Below are positions 36,926 through 46,114 of a stretch of 46,465 nucleotides of DNA, piece by piece. Position 1 is the first letter of the stretch. Each line of letters starts with the position of its first letter. The notes beneath the pieces are model-generated. The model ran no database searches and had not been told where the DNA came from. It saw only the letters and a list, made by a program, of their open reading frames with translations. Origin of the DNA: an uncultured Saccharospirillaceae bacterium (GTDB lineage: Bacteria; Pseudomonadota; Gammaproteobacteria; Pseudomonadales; Natronospirillaceae). The DNA is taken from the NCBI GenBank assembly GCA_913063165.1, contig CAJXZL010000016.1, positions 1-46,465 of the forward strand. The letters run 5' to 3'. A program made the translations under genes and the position numbers.

Positions 36926-38332
36926 CTATCCTCTTCCGTTCGCTATCAAGGTTTCGATAATGCCGAGCAGTTTGTCTGGATTACCCCGTTTGCCACGTGA
37001 CACCAGCCAGGTGCTCACGAGTAACTGTTCAGACTTGCTGAGTGCCACCAATGCATTGTGAATATCTGCTGACACCGACTGCCCAGAACCAATGTGAAAA
37101 GTATCCCTGCGGGCGTGGTTGCGGTGGAGCAACCCCGTCGCGAAAGCAATCTGGCGTCCAAATATCGCCCAAGAAAACATGAGATTTTTCACCGGTCCTA
37201 CTTGTTCCGTTTGCTTGCCTAACGCAAACAGGCCACCCACCGTCGTTTTGGATATTTTTTCGCCAAACAGTGTTGTCGAAATGCCTGCCGCTGCACTGCC
37301 CAATAAGGCACCCATCATTAGTGACGTACCGCCAACGGCAACATCAATAGCAACCCCAGCTGCTGCGCCAGTACCCATGGCTAGGGATATCACCGTTTTG
37401 CGCGGCAACCCCCACATTTGCCAACTGTGGCTGTTAAACAGGTCATCCTGCTGCAAACCAATGGCTTCGATATTGGTGGTTAAATTGGCATGCACAAACA
37501 AAGCAGATAAGGCGTCCCAGATCGCCTGTTCTTTGGAACGCAAATCTTGTTGGTATTGTGCGATCAAGGTTGAAGGCTTTAACTGTGCACTGAGTTTTCC
37601 CAAAGCATCTTCAGAGGATTCGGCCATGACTTCATGGCTCAATAACACCTCGGTTTGCTCAAGAATGATGCGTGCAGCCTGTTGGATTTTTCTTTGGCGT
37701 TGGCTTTTTAGTCCCTGTATGACGCTATCTAGGCTAGGCTTCCATTCGGTGCGCAACGTGCTAAATAACTGCAGCAAATCGATTTGGGCGTTAAAGTCGG
37801 ATTGCAGGGGGTCAAATACGCGCACCGTTGAAAAGTACTGATCCAACACCTGCTGCCAGTCATCCACGAAATCAGCGTTGCCAATCGGATTAATCACTGC
37901 CATGCGGGGTTGACCTGTCCACTGCAACAACTCCATCTCTGGTTCATAATCCACCGAATAGGGGGTCGCACCGTCAACCACATAAATCACCGCTGCACCC
38001 TCCAAAATAGGCCGCAACAGCTGAAATTCATCGGGAAATCGTTGACCATTTTCTGGGGTTTCTAAAAATGCCTCTAGGGCCTTTCTACGATCAGCTACCG
38101 CCGCTACCTGTTTTTTTAACGTCTCTAACAGCACCCGAGCCCGCTGAAACCCCGGTGTGTCGATCAGCTGATAACAGACTTCACCGCCCAGCGTAAAATC
38201 AATGGTTTGGATTTGCGTCGTGGTACCTGACACCTCTGATACGGCAATTGCATCATTTTGCGCGAGGGTGGCCACCAAACTCGACTTGCCCTTATTGGCA
38301 TGACCAACAATGGCGAATTGCGACACCATCAT
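36926..38332 (-). CDS. DUF3482 GTPase with degenerate G4 motif
   Basis: A 468-residue Era/TrmE-like GTPase domain (1-200) followed by a helical DUF3482 region. G1 is GHANKGKS (10-17), the switch I Thr lies in SGTTT, and G3 is DTPG (58-61). The expected NKxD is replaced by NPIG (148-151), so guanine specificity is unusual or lost. Residues about 312-355 are a Gly/Ala-rich hydrophobic stretch that could insert in or touch the membrane. The ATG at 38332 overlaps the DUF2868 stop as ATGA, with GGAG five bases upstream. DUF2868 and DUF3482 genes commonly occur together; function unknown. Confidence 0.85.
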   Translation of the reverse strand: MMVSQFAIVGHANKGKSSLVATLAQNDAIAVSEVSGTTTQIQTIDFTLGGEVCYQLIDTPGFQRARVLLETLKKQVAAVADRRKALEAFLETPENGQRFPDEFQLLRPILEGAAVIYVVDGATPYSVDYEPEMELLQWTGQPRMAVINPIGNADFVDDWQQVLDQYFSTVRVFDPLQSDFNAQIDLLQLFSTLRTEWKPSLDSVIQGLKSQRQRKIQQAARIILEQTEVLLSHEVMAESSEDALGKLSAQLKPSTLIAQYQQDLRSKEQAIWDALSALFVHANLTTNIEAIGLQQDDLFNSHSWQMWGLPRKTVISLAMGTGAAAGVAIDVAVGGTSLMMGALLGSAAAGISTTLFGEKISKTTVGGLFALGKQTEQVGPVKNLMFSWAIFGRQIAFATGLLHRNHARRDTFHIGSGQSVSADIHNALVALSKSEQLLVSTWLVSRGKRGNPDKLLGIIETLIANGRG

Positions 38333-39609
38333 AGCGTCTCCGTCCATACTGAAAGTTGGGCCTGTGGTAGCCTTTCTCTCATAAATTGCTCCCAGCTTGA
38401 CTGTTGCCCGCGCGATAGCGGTCGATTCAATGGTTGAAGTATGACATGAATGGCATGGGTGTTTTGCGCGTCGGACATAAGGTCGGCCAACTCAGCCGTT
38501 GGTGCCTCCCAACCCGGCACGACCACATTCCAACGCGATGCTTGGGCCTGGTCGGCCAATCGTTGTTGGTCTTGTTGCCATTGTTCGGGCAGCCCCAATT
38601 GCATCAGGGTATTCCCGGTAGGTGCCGCTACCTTCCAATACCAAGTAGTGTCTGCGGCTGGCAATACAGACAGCGGGAGTGGCAGTGCCGCGACGCTGCC
38701 CACCGTGCCTTTACTGTTGACTGATGGGTGGTCCGAAATCGCCAAATCTTCCGCATTGGATTGGCCCTGTGACAACATCGCCTGCAATGCGACGTCATGA
38801 GCAACCCATTGCAATGTCTGTGTCTTTAATAGCCAATGGGCTATCAGCCACAGAACACAACGCGGCAGAAGGCTATAAAAGAGCATAAACGCCACAATAA
38901 AGGGCCACCATTGCCCAAAAGCCATCGCCGCATCTGTACCCATTTCTTGAGACGATAAACGCACAAACCGGGTTTGCAGCACCCAATCTTGGCTCGGCAC
39001 GGCCTCAGGCCACCAAGAGGCCCAGGGCAATGCGAGCGCCTCCAAAACTGACGTCACCGCATTGGGCGTCCATTGAAAAGTGGTTTGCCACCCGAATGAC
39101 AAATCTCTAAAAGCCAACAGGGCAAAAAAAGTGGCTAGCGCCGATAGCGAAAAAACCACGGATAAGCTTTGATTGAGATGAAAAAACAATGCGCTAGCCA
39201 AGCGCTTTGGAAAGGTGGCCTGCCCTAAGCCTTTCGATAATAAGGGTGCTAACAACGGGGTATTGCCTTTAACCATCGTCACCACGCCCATAACCATAAG
39301 CAACCATTGCATAGGCCCAAACACCAACAACACATACAATAAATTGATTGGGTGTCCGCTAGCGGTTTGCATCAGACCTACCAAGGTCGCCATGCCCAAT
39401 AGAACGGCAAGCAACACCAACCAAGGTCCAGCCTTGATATCAAAGGCGCCTCTGGCGTGAGATAACGCCAACAGCTGAGTCACATCGCCGGCAGCGTCTC
39501 GCCCCGTTGCTGGACTTTTGGCGGCCATAAATTGACGCTCTGACGGCGTTAAGCCACTTTCTGCCACACTGGCTTTCAATTGCAGAAGTTGCCCAATATC
39601 AGAATACAA
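38329..39609 (-). CDS. DUF2868 membrane protein
   Basis: An integral membrane protein with helices at about 62-80, 88-112, 145-167 and 232-258, the conserved-looking ALPWASWWPEAVPS between the last two, and a soluble C-terminal domain (about 263-426). The start is uncertain. I chose TTG at 39609 (426 residues) because AAGGAG lies six bases upstream and the protein then begins like the family; an open frame continues 58 codons further with no better site. It is the first gene of a three-gene unit with the GTPase and hydrolase and probably recruits the GTPase to the inner membrane (inference). Confidence 0.78.
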   Translation of the reverse strand: MYSDIGQLLQLKASVAESGLTPSERQFMAAKSPATGRDAAGDVTQLLALSHARGAFDIKAGPWLVLLAVLLGMATLVGLMQTASGHPINLLYVLLVFGPMQWLLMVMGVVTMVKGNTPLLAPLLSKGLGQATFPKRLASALFFHLNQSLSVVFSLSALATFFALLAFRDLSFGWQTTFQWTPNAVTSVLEALALPWASWWPEAVPSQDWVLQTRFVRLSSQEMGTDAAMAFGQWWPFIVAFMLFYSLLPRCVLWLIAHWLLKTQTLQWVAHDVALQAMLSQGQSNAEDLAISDHPSVNSKGTVGSVAALPLPLSVLPAADTTWYWKVAAPTGNTLMQLGLPEQWQQDQQRLADQAQASRWNVVVPGWEAPTAELADLMSDAQNTHAIHVILQPLNRPLSRGQQSSWEQFMRERLPQAQLSVWTETL

Positions 39610-39917
39610 TTGCCGCTCCTTGTCTGTTAAATAAAACCACCTACTGCATTGTATAACCAATAGGCCCTTGATACCTATCTGCACCCTCAAAAATTTCAGG
39701 GGATGGTCACCCTGTCGGCTCATGCAGAATTGACAGGTGCCTCTGTTATATTGGGTGGGTAGAACCGCCGTTAATTCACACAAGTAGACGCCTTAAATAA
39801 AGACGTAAACCACTCAAGACAGATAACACAGAGGCAAATTCTGCCATAACTTGTTAGTTGTGTTTACCCTGTGCATTCTTACTGCCACATAGCGAATCAA
39901 TGGCACTGGGAGCAAGC
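39610..39917. other. Divergent intergenic region, DUF2868 / kbl
   Basis: This 308-bp spacer separates two divergent units and should contain both promoters. I see no hexamer pair I would call with confidence; TTGTTA (about 39850) with a poor -10 at 17 bp is the best candidate towards kbl. The first 174 bp (to 39783) are an open frame on minus in phase with DUF2868, kept out of the gene because no ribosome-binding site supports a start there. Confidence 0.4.
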
Positions 39918-41105
39918 ATGGATCAGGCATTTTTCAGTAGGCTTGAAGCACAGATTTCACAAATCAAAAACGACGGTTTGTTTAAAGCAGAACGCACCAT
40001 TGCTTCGGCTCAATCGCCCGTTGTGACCTTAGATTCTGGCGAAACAGTCGTTAACTTCTGTGCCAATAATTATTTGGCATTGGCCAACCACCCACGGCTG
40101 ATCGATGCTGCAAAATCCAGTTTAGACACCCATGGTTTTGGGGTCGCGTCTGTGCGGTTTATCTGCGGTACCCAAACCATCCATAAAACGCTAGAAGCAG
40201 ATCTCAGCACCTTTCTAGGAACTGATGACTGTATTCTTTATTCCTCTTGTTTTGACGCCAACGGCGGCCTCTTCGAAACCCTACTCGACGACCAGGACGC
40301 CATTATTAGCGACGCGCTCAATCATGCCAGTATCATCGATGGCGTTCGATTGAGCAAAGCACAGCGCTATCGCTATGCCAATAACGATATGGCCGATTTA
40401 GAAAGCCAGCTGATCGCGGCACAGGATGCGAGAACCCGTTTAATTGTTACCGATGGCGTGTTTAGCATGGACGGTGTCATTGCCGACCTCAAAAGCGTCT
40501 GTGACCTGGCCGACAAATACAATGCACTCGTCATGGTTGATGACAGCCATGCTGTTGGCTTTATGGGCGAAAACGGACGCGGCACGCACGAATATGCAGG
40601 GGTTTTGGGTCGTATCGATATTATCACAGGCACCCTTGGCAAGGCACTTGGTGGCGCATCTGGTGGCTATACAGCGGCACGTCAGCCAATTGTTGACCTA
40701 TTGCGTCAGCGCTCTCGCCCTTATTTATTTTCCAATTCACTGGCGCCAAGCATTGTTTCGGCCAGTATCGAAACACTTAAACTATTGCAAGAATCGGCAG
40801 CATTGCGCGAACAATTACACAGCAATGCACGCTATTTTAGAACCAAAATGACCGCTGCAGGCTTTACCTTGTCAGGAGACGGCCACCCCATTATCCCAGT
40901 GATGATCGGTGATGCGGCATTGGCTGCGGAAATGGCCAGCAGACTCTTAAAAGAAGGCATTTATGTCATCGGTTTTAGTTTTCCAGTGGTACCACGGGGT
41001 GCTGCTCGTATCAGAACACAAATGAGCGCGGGCCATACCAAACAGCAGATAGACACAGCCATTGCGGCATTTATCTCCATCGGCACCGATTTGCAACTTA
41101 TATAA
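39918..41105 (+). CDS. kbl: 2-amino-3-ketobutyrate CoA ligase
   Basis: Kbl cleaves 2-amino-3-oxobutyrate with CoA into glycine and acetyl-CoA, the second step of threonine degradation. The 395-residue protein is a class-II PLP enzyme with near-diagnostic blocks: INFCANNYL-like [63 protein letters not shown], and the PLP lysine K242 in [10 protein letters not shown]. The ATG at 39918 with GGGAG upstream is preferred to a frame start 20 codons earlier, matching the E. coli length. tdh follows 13 bp later. Confidence 0.97.
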   Translation: MDQAFFSRLEAQISQIKNDGLFKAERTIASAQSPVVTLDSGETVVNFCANNYLALANHPRLIDAAKSSLDTHGFGVASVRFICGTQTIHKTLEADLSTFLGTDDCILYSSCFDANGGLFETLLDDQDAIISDALNHASIIDGVRLSKAQRYRYANNDMADLESQLIAAQDARTRLIVTDGVFSMDGVIADLKSVCDLADKYNALVMVDDSHAVGFMGENGRGTHEYAGVLGRIDIITGTLGKALGGASGGYTAARQPIVDLLRQRSRPYLFSNSLAPSIVSASIETLKLLQESAALREQLHSNARYFRTKMTAAGFTLSGDGHPIIPVMIGDAALAAEMASRLLKEGIYVIGFSFPVVPRGAARIRTQMSAGHTKQQIDTAIAAFISIGTDLQLI

Positions 41106-41118
41106 TGAGCTATAAGAC

Positions 41119-42144
41119 ATGAAAGCATTAGCAAAAACGAAAGCGGAAACCGGCATCTGGATGATCGATGCACCCATTCCAGAGCCAGGTCATAACGATG
41201 TATTGATAAAAATGCATAAGACCGCTATCTGCGGCACAGACGTCCATATTTACAACTGGGACGAGTGGTCACAAAAGAACGTGCCGTTAGGACTCATCAC
41301 AGGCCATGAATTTGTCGGCGAAATTGTTGCCATGGGCCAAGAAGTCTCAGGCTTCAAAATCGGTGATCGCGTCAGCGGTGAAGGTCATATCACGTGTGGC
41401 TTTTGTCGCAACTGCCGTGCTGGCCGTCGCCACCTATGCAGAAACACCCAAGGCATTGGCGTGAATCGGCAAGGGGCTTTTGCTGAATATATGATTCTGC
41501 CAGCCTTCAATGCATTCAAAATACAAAGCGAAATCTCGTCTGATTGGGCTGCTATTTTTGATCCGTTCGGTAACGCTGTGCACACCGCCTTGACATTCAA
41601 TTTGGTGGGTGAAGATGTCTTGATCACCGGCGCTGGCCCAATAGGTTGCATGGCAGCCGCTGTTGCGCACCATGCAGGCGCACGCCACATTGTAATTACC
41701 GATGTAAACGACTTCCGCTTGTCACTTGCTACCAAAATGGGTGCCACCTGCGCGGTCAATGTGTCTCAAGAAAATCTGACATCAGTCATGAAGCGTCTAA
41801 ACATGACCGAAGGTTTTGACGTGGGCTTAGAGATGTCTGGTGTGCCATCAGCTTTTCAGAGCATGCTAGCGACCATGAACCATGGTGGAAAGATTGCCCT
41901 GCTCGGCATTCCACCAAGCGACATGACCATCGACTGGAACCACATCATATTCAAAGGTTTGGACGTCAAGGGTATCTATGGCCGAGAAATGTTTGAAACC
42001 TGGTATAAAATGTCTAGTCTGATTCAATCTGGATTAGATCTTTCGCCGATGATCACCCACCAATATAACATTGACGATTTTGCGCAAGGATTCGATGCCA
42101 TGCGCTCGGGACAATCCGGTAAAGTCATTCTTAACTGGATCTAA
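41119..42144 (+). CDS. tdh: L-threonine 3-dehydrogenase
   Basis: Tdh oxidises threonine to 2-amino-3-ketobutyrate with NAD+; its unstable product goes to Kbl encoded just upstream. The 341-residue zinc alcohol-dehydrogenase-family protein has the catalytic zinc ligands C38 and H63 (with E64 of GHEFVGE), structural zinc cysteines C93, C96, C99 and C107, and the Rossmann motif [20 protein letters not shown]. Length equals E. coli Tdh (341). The rarD start lies one base after its stop. Confidence 0.97.
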   Translation: MKALAKTKAETGIWMIDAPIPEPGHNDVLIKMHKTAICGTDVHIYNWDEWSQKNVPLGLITGHEFVGEIVAMGQEVSGFKIGDRVSGEGHITCGFCRNCRAGRRHLCRNTQGIGVNRQGAFAEYMILPAFNAFKIQSEISSDWAAIFDPFGNAVHTALTFNLVGEDVLITGAGPIGCMAAAVAHHAGARHIVITDVNDFRLSLATKMGATCAVNVSQENLTSVMKRLNMTEGFDVGLEMSGVPSAFQSMLATMNHGGKIALLGIPPSDMTIDWNHIIFKGLDVKGIYGREMFETWYKMSSLIQSGLDLSPMITHQYNIDDFAQGFDAMRSGQSGKVILNWI

Positions 42145-42145
42145 T

Positions 42146-43051
42146 ATGCCCCAAAACCAGCGAGATGGTGTGCTATTTGCCCTAGGCGCTTATGGCCTCT
42201 GGGGCTTTCTGCCGATTTACTTTAAGCAGCTCCATTTCGCCTTGCCCTCCGAAGTTCTGGTGCACCGGATCATTTTGTCCTTTCTTTTTACCGGTGTGCT
42301 CATATTGCTTTGGCGCGGTATTCCCGCGGTAAAAAAAGTCATCACCAATCCCAAGTATATGACCCGGCTACTCTTGAGTAGCCTGTTGGTGGCCTGTAAT
42401 TGGGTGGTGTTTATTTGGGCAATACAAAACGATCACATGCTGGACGCGAGTCTGGGCTATTTTATTAACCCCTTTGTTAACATTTCGCTGGGCATCATCT
42501 TTCTCAACGAACGGCTAAGGCCGCTACAGCTGGCCGCATTGGGTTTGGCCCTGATTGGCGTGATCGCCCAGGTAGTGGTGTTTGGCAGGGTACCGGTTGT
42601 GGCGCTGACTTTGGCCACGACCTTTGGTGTTTATGGTTTGATCCGCAAGCAAGTGCCGATTGATGGGCAAACCGGTCTTTTGTTAGAAACACTTATCCTG
42701 ATGTTGCCGGTACTGGGATATGGCTATTATCTCGTCCAGAGTGGCACCATCGATATCCAGTATTCACTGTCAGAGTGGGGGTGGCTGTTGCTGATAGGTC
42801 CCGTCACCAGTATCCCATTGATCTTCTTTGCCGCAGCAGCTCAGCGCCTGCAATATAGCACCATGGGGTTTTTCCAATACATTGCACCCAGCATTATGTT
42901 TTTGTGCGCAATCGGCCTCTATAATGAGCCATTGACCGCAGACAAGTTGGTCACTTTCGTGTGTATATGGACTGCACTGGGATTATTGACCATCGAGGCT
43001 TTGCGTAATCGACACCGAAATAGCCGGCGAAAATTGGCATTGGGTGAGTAA
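42146..43051 (+). CDS. rarD: EamA-family transporter RarD
   Basis: A 301-residue, ten-helix drug/metabolite-superfamily permease. The start MPQNQRDGVLFALGAYGLWGFLP matches the RarD pattern, with IYFKQL, VHRIILSF, NWVVFIWAIQNDHMLDASLGYFINP, LNERL and the late AAAQRLQYSTMGFFQYIAPS all typical. The E. coli member was named for chloramphenicol sensitivity; its natural substrate is unclear. The start is one base after tdh, without a strong ribosome site, so it is probably coupled to tdh. An amino-acid or threonine-breakdown export role is inference. Confidence 0.93.
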   Translation: MPQNQRDGVLFALGAYGLWGFLPIYFKQLHFALPSEVLVHRIILSFLFTGVLILLWRGIPAVKKVITNPKYMTRLLLSSLLVACNWVVFIWAIQNDHMLDASLGYFINPFVNISLGIIFLNERLRPLQLAALGLALIGVIAQVVVFGRVPVVALTLATTFGVYGLIRKQVPIDGQTGLLLETLILMLPVLGYGYYLVQSGTIDIQYSLSEWGWLLLIGPVTSIPLIFFAAAAQRLQYSTMGFFQYIAPSIMFLCAIGLYNEPLTADKLVTFVCIWTALGLLTIEALRNRHRNSRRKLALGE

Positions 43052-43058
43052 CGGAAGG

Positions 43059-43286
43059 CTATCGGGGACCGGACGCGGCTTCTCGCTCCAATACCACCAC
43101 ATAAGCTTCTCGTTTCCATAACAGCAACATACGACGTATGTCCTTTTCCATGGTCACGACGCGCCAACCCAGTGCTGCATGCTCATTGAGAAACCGAGAG
43201 AATTTTACTGGGTCGACCTTTGATGCACCAAAGATAAGAGACCCCAGCATCCCTTCCTGATAAATCATGACTGAATATTCTTTCAT
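43059..43286 (-). CDS. DUF4177 small protein
   Basis: A 75-residue protein that fits DUF4177: MKEYSVMIYQEGMLGSLIFG, then SRFLNEHAALGWRVVTMEKD and a final strand REAYVVVLERE. Such proteins are small alpha/beta units of unknown function. AGGG lies eight bases before the ATG. It ends seven bases from the convergent rarD stop and follows the acyltransferase gene by 58 bp on the same strand. Confidence 0.82.
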   Translation of the reverse strand: MKEYSVMIYQEGMLGSLIFGASKVDPVKFSRFLNEHAALGWRVVTMEKDIRRMLLLWKREAYVVVLEREAASGPR

Positions 43287-43344
43287 TTCGAGACCCTGTT
43301 AGACGGTGCCATGAACGCAGCAATCACTGTGTTTACTATCGACT

Positions 43345-43956
43345 TTACTCTGCATCTTTCGGGCAATACTGATCGGGGTTTCTACCTTTAAATTGGTAGA
43401 AATAGCTTCTAACCGCTTTTTCATCCACATCGACATCGCCTGTAGGGTGATAGAGCTCTCCCAACACGATCTCTTTTGTCGGAAAGTCAAAACCAATCAG
43501 AAACACCGGCACTTTTGCTGCGATGGCCATACGAATAAATCCCGTTTTTAGCTTGGGCGTTTGTTTGCGAGTGCCTTCAGGAGCCAGAGCCAATATCAAC
43601 GCTTCAGACTGTTCAAAACGTTCGGCCACTTGAGACACCACATCTTTCGCGGCGCCACGGTTGACTGGAACACCACCGACAGCAGTTAGGAGCCTCTTTA
43701 TTGGCCATATAAATATGGTGTGTTTCCCAAGCCAATGGGCTTTTAGGCCCAAGGCAAACATCGCGGCTAGGCCGACAAAGAAATCCCAGTTCGACGTATG
43801 TGGCGCAACCGCCAAAACGACCTTGTTCGTTTCAGGAAAACTGCCCGTAATCCGCCAACCCATCAAAGACAAGAAAAAATGCCCTATGCTGCGGGTGACG
43901 CGATTACCCAGTTGCGGAAACTGGGCGGGTAATTTAGGGACTCTTTTATCGGACAT
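43345..43956 (-). CDS. PlsC-like 1-acylglycerol-3-phosphate acyltransferase family protein
   Basis: A 203-residue lysophospholipid-acyltransferase-fold protein. The catalytic HX4D box is HTSNWD (53-58) and the second block is APEGTR (125-130); NRGAAKD and KVPVFLIGFDFPTKEI follow. It is shorter than PlsC (about 245) and lacks its long N-terminal membrane helix, and belongs to the small family often annotated as glycerol acyltransferase. Acceptor and donor are unknown. It is preceded by apeB on the same strand at 42 bp. Confidence 0.87.
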   Translation of the reverse strand: MSDKRVPKLPAQFPQLGNRVTRSIGHFFLSLMGWRITGSFPETNKVVLAVAPHTSNWDFFVGLAAMFALGLKAHWLGKHTIFIWPIKRLLTAVGGVPVNRGAAKDVVSQVAERFEQSEALILALAPEGTRKQTPKLKTGFIRMAIAAKVPVFLIGFDFPTKEIVLGELYHPTGDVDVDEKAVRSYFYQFKGRNPDQYCPKDAE

Positions 43957-43998
43957 TTTTTTATTCTCTATTTTTATTCTTATGATTTATTAAAGCCA

Positions 43999-45306
43999 CT
44001 ATTCAACCGAAGATACATCGTTCAATGCAAAAAAGGTGACCAATGCCCTTACCAAAAGCTCAGCGTCCCGTGTGCCTGCGGTTTCACGGATTGAGTGCAT
44101 ACCAAAGGTCGGCAAGCCAATATCCACTGTGCGGATACCGGTTTCTGTGGCGGTAACTGGGCCAATAGTCGATCCACAGCCAAGATCGGTTCGTGTCACA
44201 AACGACTGAACAGGTACGTCACTGATGTGACAGGCATGTCTGAAGATTGCCTGAGTCACGCTATTGCTGGCGTAACGCTGATTGGCATTGATTTTAATCA
44301 CGGGTCCCTTATTCAGCAGCGGCCAGTGATTGGGTTCATGTACCGACTGAAAGTTCGGGTGTATGCCATGGGCATTATCAGCAGACACCAACATCGAATG
44401 CTGCGCGAGACGGCAATAGTTGTCATAACTACCGACCCAACGCTGCAGCACCTGCTCGAGTAATGGACCATTGGCGCCGGCTGTTGACCTGCTCCCTACT
44501 TCTTCGTGGTCTGTACAAATAAGCACGGCTGACTGGCTACCATCTGACTGTAACAAAGCCTCCAAACCAATATAGCAGCTGAGCAAATTATCCAATCGGG
44601 CTCCGACCAAAAAGTCACCTTCGAGCCCCACAACTGCGGCTGGCTGCGTATCGTAGAAACTCATTTCATAATCTAGAATCGCATCGACCTGACAATCGGG
44701 GTGCTCACTGCGTAACTGGGTGGCGAGGATGTCACGGAAATCTTTGGTTTCCTCTCCGACTACCTGACCCAACAAAGGTGCAATGTCAGTTTGCTTGTTA
44801 ATTTTACGCCCATCGTTTTGCGTACGATCTAGGTGAATGGCCAAACTGGCGACGGTCGCTATCGGGCGTTTAAAATTAACCAACTTGCTCGACAAGGTAC
44901 CATCGGTCTTTCTGTAGGTGACGCGGCCAGCCAACGACAAATCGCGGTCAAACCACGTAGGTAACAATACGCCACCGTATACCTCGACACCCAATTGAAA
45001 GTAATCGCGTTCATGCATTTCAGGTTGCGGCTTTACTTTAAGACAGGGGCTATCGGTATGCGCGCCCACTATTCTTACGCCGGCTTCAACAGGGCTTTGT
45101 GCGCCATTGATAAAGGCCACAATGCTAGATTCATTGCGTACGACAAAATATCGCCCACCTTTTTCGAGCTGCCACACGTCTTTTTCTCTAAGCGCACGAA
45201 ATCCCGCCGCTTCTAATCGCTGCCGCATGGCGTCAACGGCATGGAAAGGGGTAGGTGATTCAGCCAAGAATGCAATGAGGCCGTCTGAAATAGAAGTATT
45301 CGCCAT
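43999..45306 (-). CDS. apeB: M18-family aminopeptidase
   Basis: A 435-residue zinc aminopeptidase of the ApeB type, preferring acidic or neutral N-terminal residues. Metal and catalytic blocks are intact: VGAHTDSPCLKVKP, VGARLDNLLSCYIGLEAL, ICTDHEEVGSRS, VSADNAHGIHPN, TDLGCGSTIGP and PTFGMHSIRE. The ATG at 45306 matches the family start (SDGLIAFLAESPTPFHAV); an ATG four codons earlier is possible but lacks a ribosome site and abuts an inverted repeat. Confidence 0.94.
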   Translation of the reverse strand: MANTSISDGLIAFLAESPTPFHAVDAMRQRLEAAGFRALREKDVWQLEKGGRYFVVRNESSIVAFINGAQSPVEAGVRIVGAHTDSPCLKVKPQPEMHERDYFQLGVEVYGGVLLPTWFDRDLSLAGRVTYRKTDGTLSSKLVNFKRPIATVASLAIHLDRTQNDGRKINKQTDIAPLLGQVVGEETKDFRDILATQLRSEHPDCQVDAILDYEMSFYDTQPAAVVGLEGDFLVGARLDNLLSCYIGLEALLQSDGSQSAVLICTDHEEVGSRSTAGANGPLLEQVLQRWVGSYDNYCRLAQHSMLVSADNAHGIHPNFQSVHEPNHWPLLNKGPVIKINANQRYASNSVTQAIFRHACHISDVPVQSFVTRTDLGCGSTIGPVTATETGIRTVDIGLPTFGMHSIRETAGTRDAELLVRALVTFFALNDVSSVE

Positions 45307-45318
45307 GGGGGTGTCCAT

Positions 45319-45351
45319 AATGGGTAATTGAATGACATTAGTTTACCCATT
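45319..45351 (-). promoter_or_regulatory. 9-bp inverted repeat just before apeB
   Basis: AATGGGTAA (45319-45327) and TTACCCATT (45343-45351) are perfect complements with 15 bases between. The near edge is 12 bp from the chosen apeB start. It could be an operator or an RNA hairpin that hides the ribosome-binding region. Confidence 0.5.
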
Positions 45352-45451
45352 TGAAACCACCGTGCCAATGATATCCACTGGATTTGTATTGAATCAGTTA
45401 CAGGCCAAGGCGCCGACACTGCCCTCTGTATAGCCTTACATTCCGAGGTTT

Positions 45452-45479
45452 TTGTTAGCATGCTCCTCTCTAATTTAAT
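45452..45479 (+). promoter_or_regulatory. Putative promoter of the YitT-family gene
   Basis: TTGTTA (45452-45457) and TTTAAT (45474-45479) are 16 bp apart and end 17 bp before the ATG at 45497, which would leave a very short leader. Confidence 0.35.
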
Positions 45480-45496
45480 GCGATAGGCGTGGCAAC

Positions 45497-46099
45497 ATGA
45501 CTGACAATAAATTTCATACCAAACGTGAAGATATTTTTGCACTCATCACTGGTGCGCTTTGTGTTGGGTTCGGTGTATTTTTGTTTAAAGAAGTTGGGCT
45601 ACTGACAGGTGGTACAGCCGGTTTGGCTCTGATTCTTAGCGGTTTTTTAACTGCTAGTTTTGGGCAAATTTTCTTTTTGCTTAACCTGCCTTTTTATATC
45701 CTCGCCTATAAGCGCATGGGCTGGCGGTTTACCCTAAATACTTTTATTGCCGTACTGACCGTTTCCCTAACCGCAGACACCATGCATTTGCTCATTAGCA
45801 TTGATCAAATCAATGGCCTTTTTGCTGCCGTGTTTGGTGGCTTACTCGTCGGCTTAGGCATGCTGATTTTGTTCCGGCACAGAGCCAGTCTGGGTGGCGT
45901 TGGCATCCTAGCGTTATATTTACAGGAGCATTACAACATCCGCGCAGGGAAATTTCAGCTTGGTGTCGACCTCAGTATTTTGGCAATAGGATTCTTTATT
46001 GTTACCCTGCCTATTCTCGCCCTGTCTGTCGCTGGTGCCGTGGCACTGAACATTGTGATTGCGATTAATCACAAACCAGGGCGCTACTTTATTTCTTAA
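45497..46099 (+). CDS. YitT-family (DUF161) membrane protein
   Basis: A 200-residue inner-membrane protein with five to six hydrophobic segments. The N-terminal half matches YitT/DUF161: ALITGALCVGFGVFLFKEVGLLTGGTAG, then LNLPFYILAYKRMGWRF and GGLLVGLGMLILFRHRASLGGVGILALYLQ. It lacks the C-terminal soluble DUF2179 domain of longer YitT proteins, as many proteobacterial members do. The function of the family is not established; transport has been suggested. The next gene begins 16 bases after its stop. Confidence 0.88.
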   Translation: MTDNKFHTKREDIFALITGALCVGFGVFLFKEVGLLTGGTAGLALILSGFLTASFGQIFFLLNLPFYILAYKRMGWRFTLNTFIAVLTVSLTADTMHLLISIDQINGLFAAVFGGLLVGLGMLILFRHRASLGGVGILALYLQEHYNIRAGKFQLGVDLSILAIGFFIVTLPILALSVAGAVALNIVIAINHKPGRYFIS

Positions 46100-46114
46100 G
46101 AGAACCCGCTGTTC

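Noticed and set aside
37119-37841. 240-codon open frame on plus inside the DUF3482 gene
   Set aside because: It is antisense to a GTPase with recognisable motifs; Ser/Cys/Ala-rich translation typical of a shadow frame.
34468-39609. Phage-defence island
   Set aside because: GTPase, peptidase and hydrolase genes look suggestive, but the families are housekeeping-like orphans known to me in Pseudomonas relatives and no integrase, tRNA or mobile border is present.
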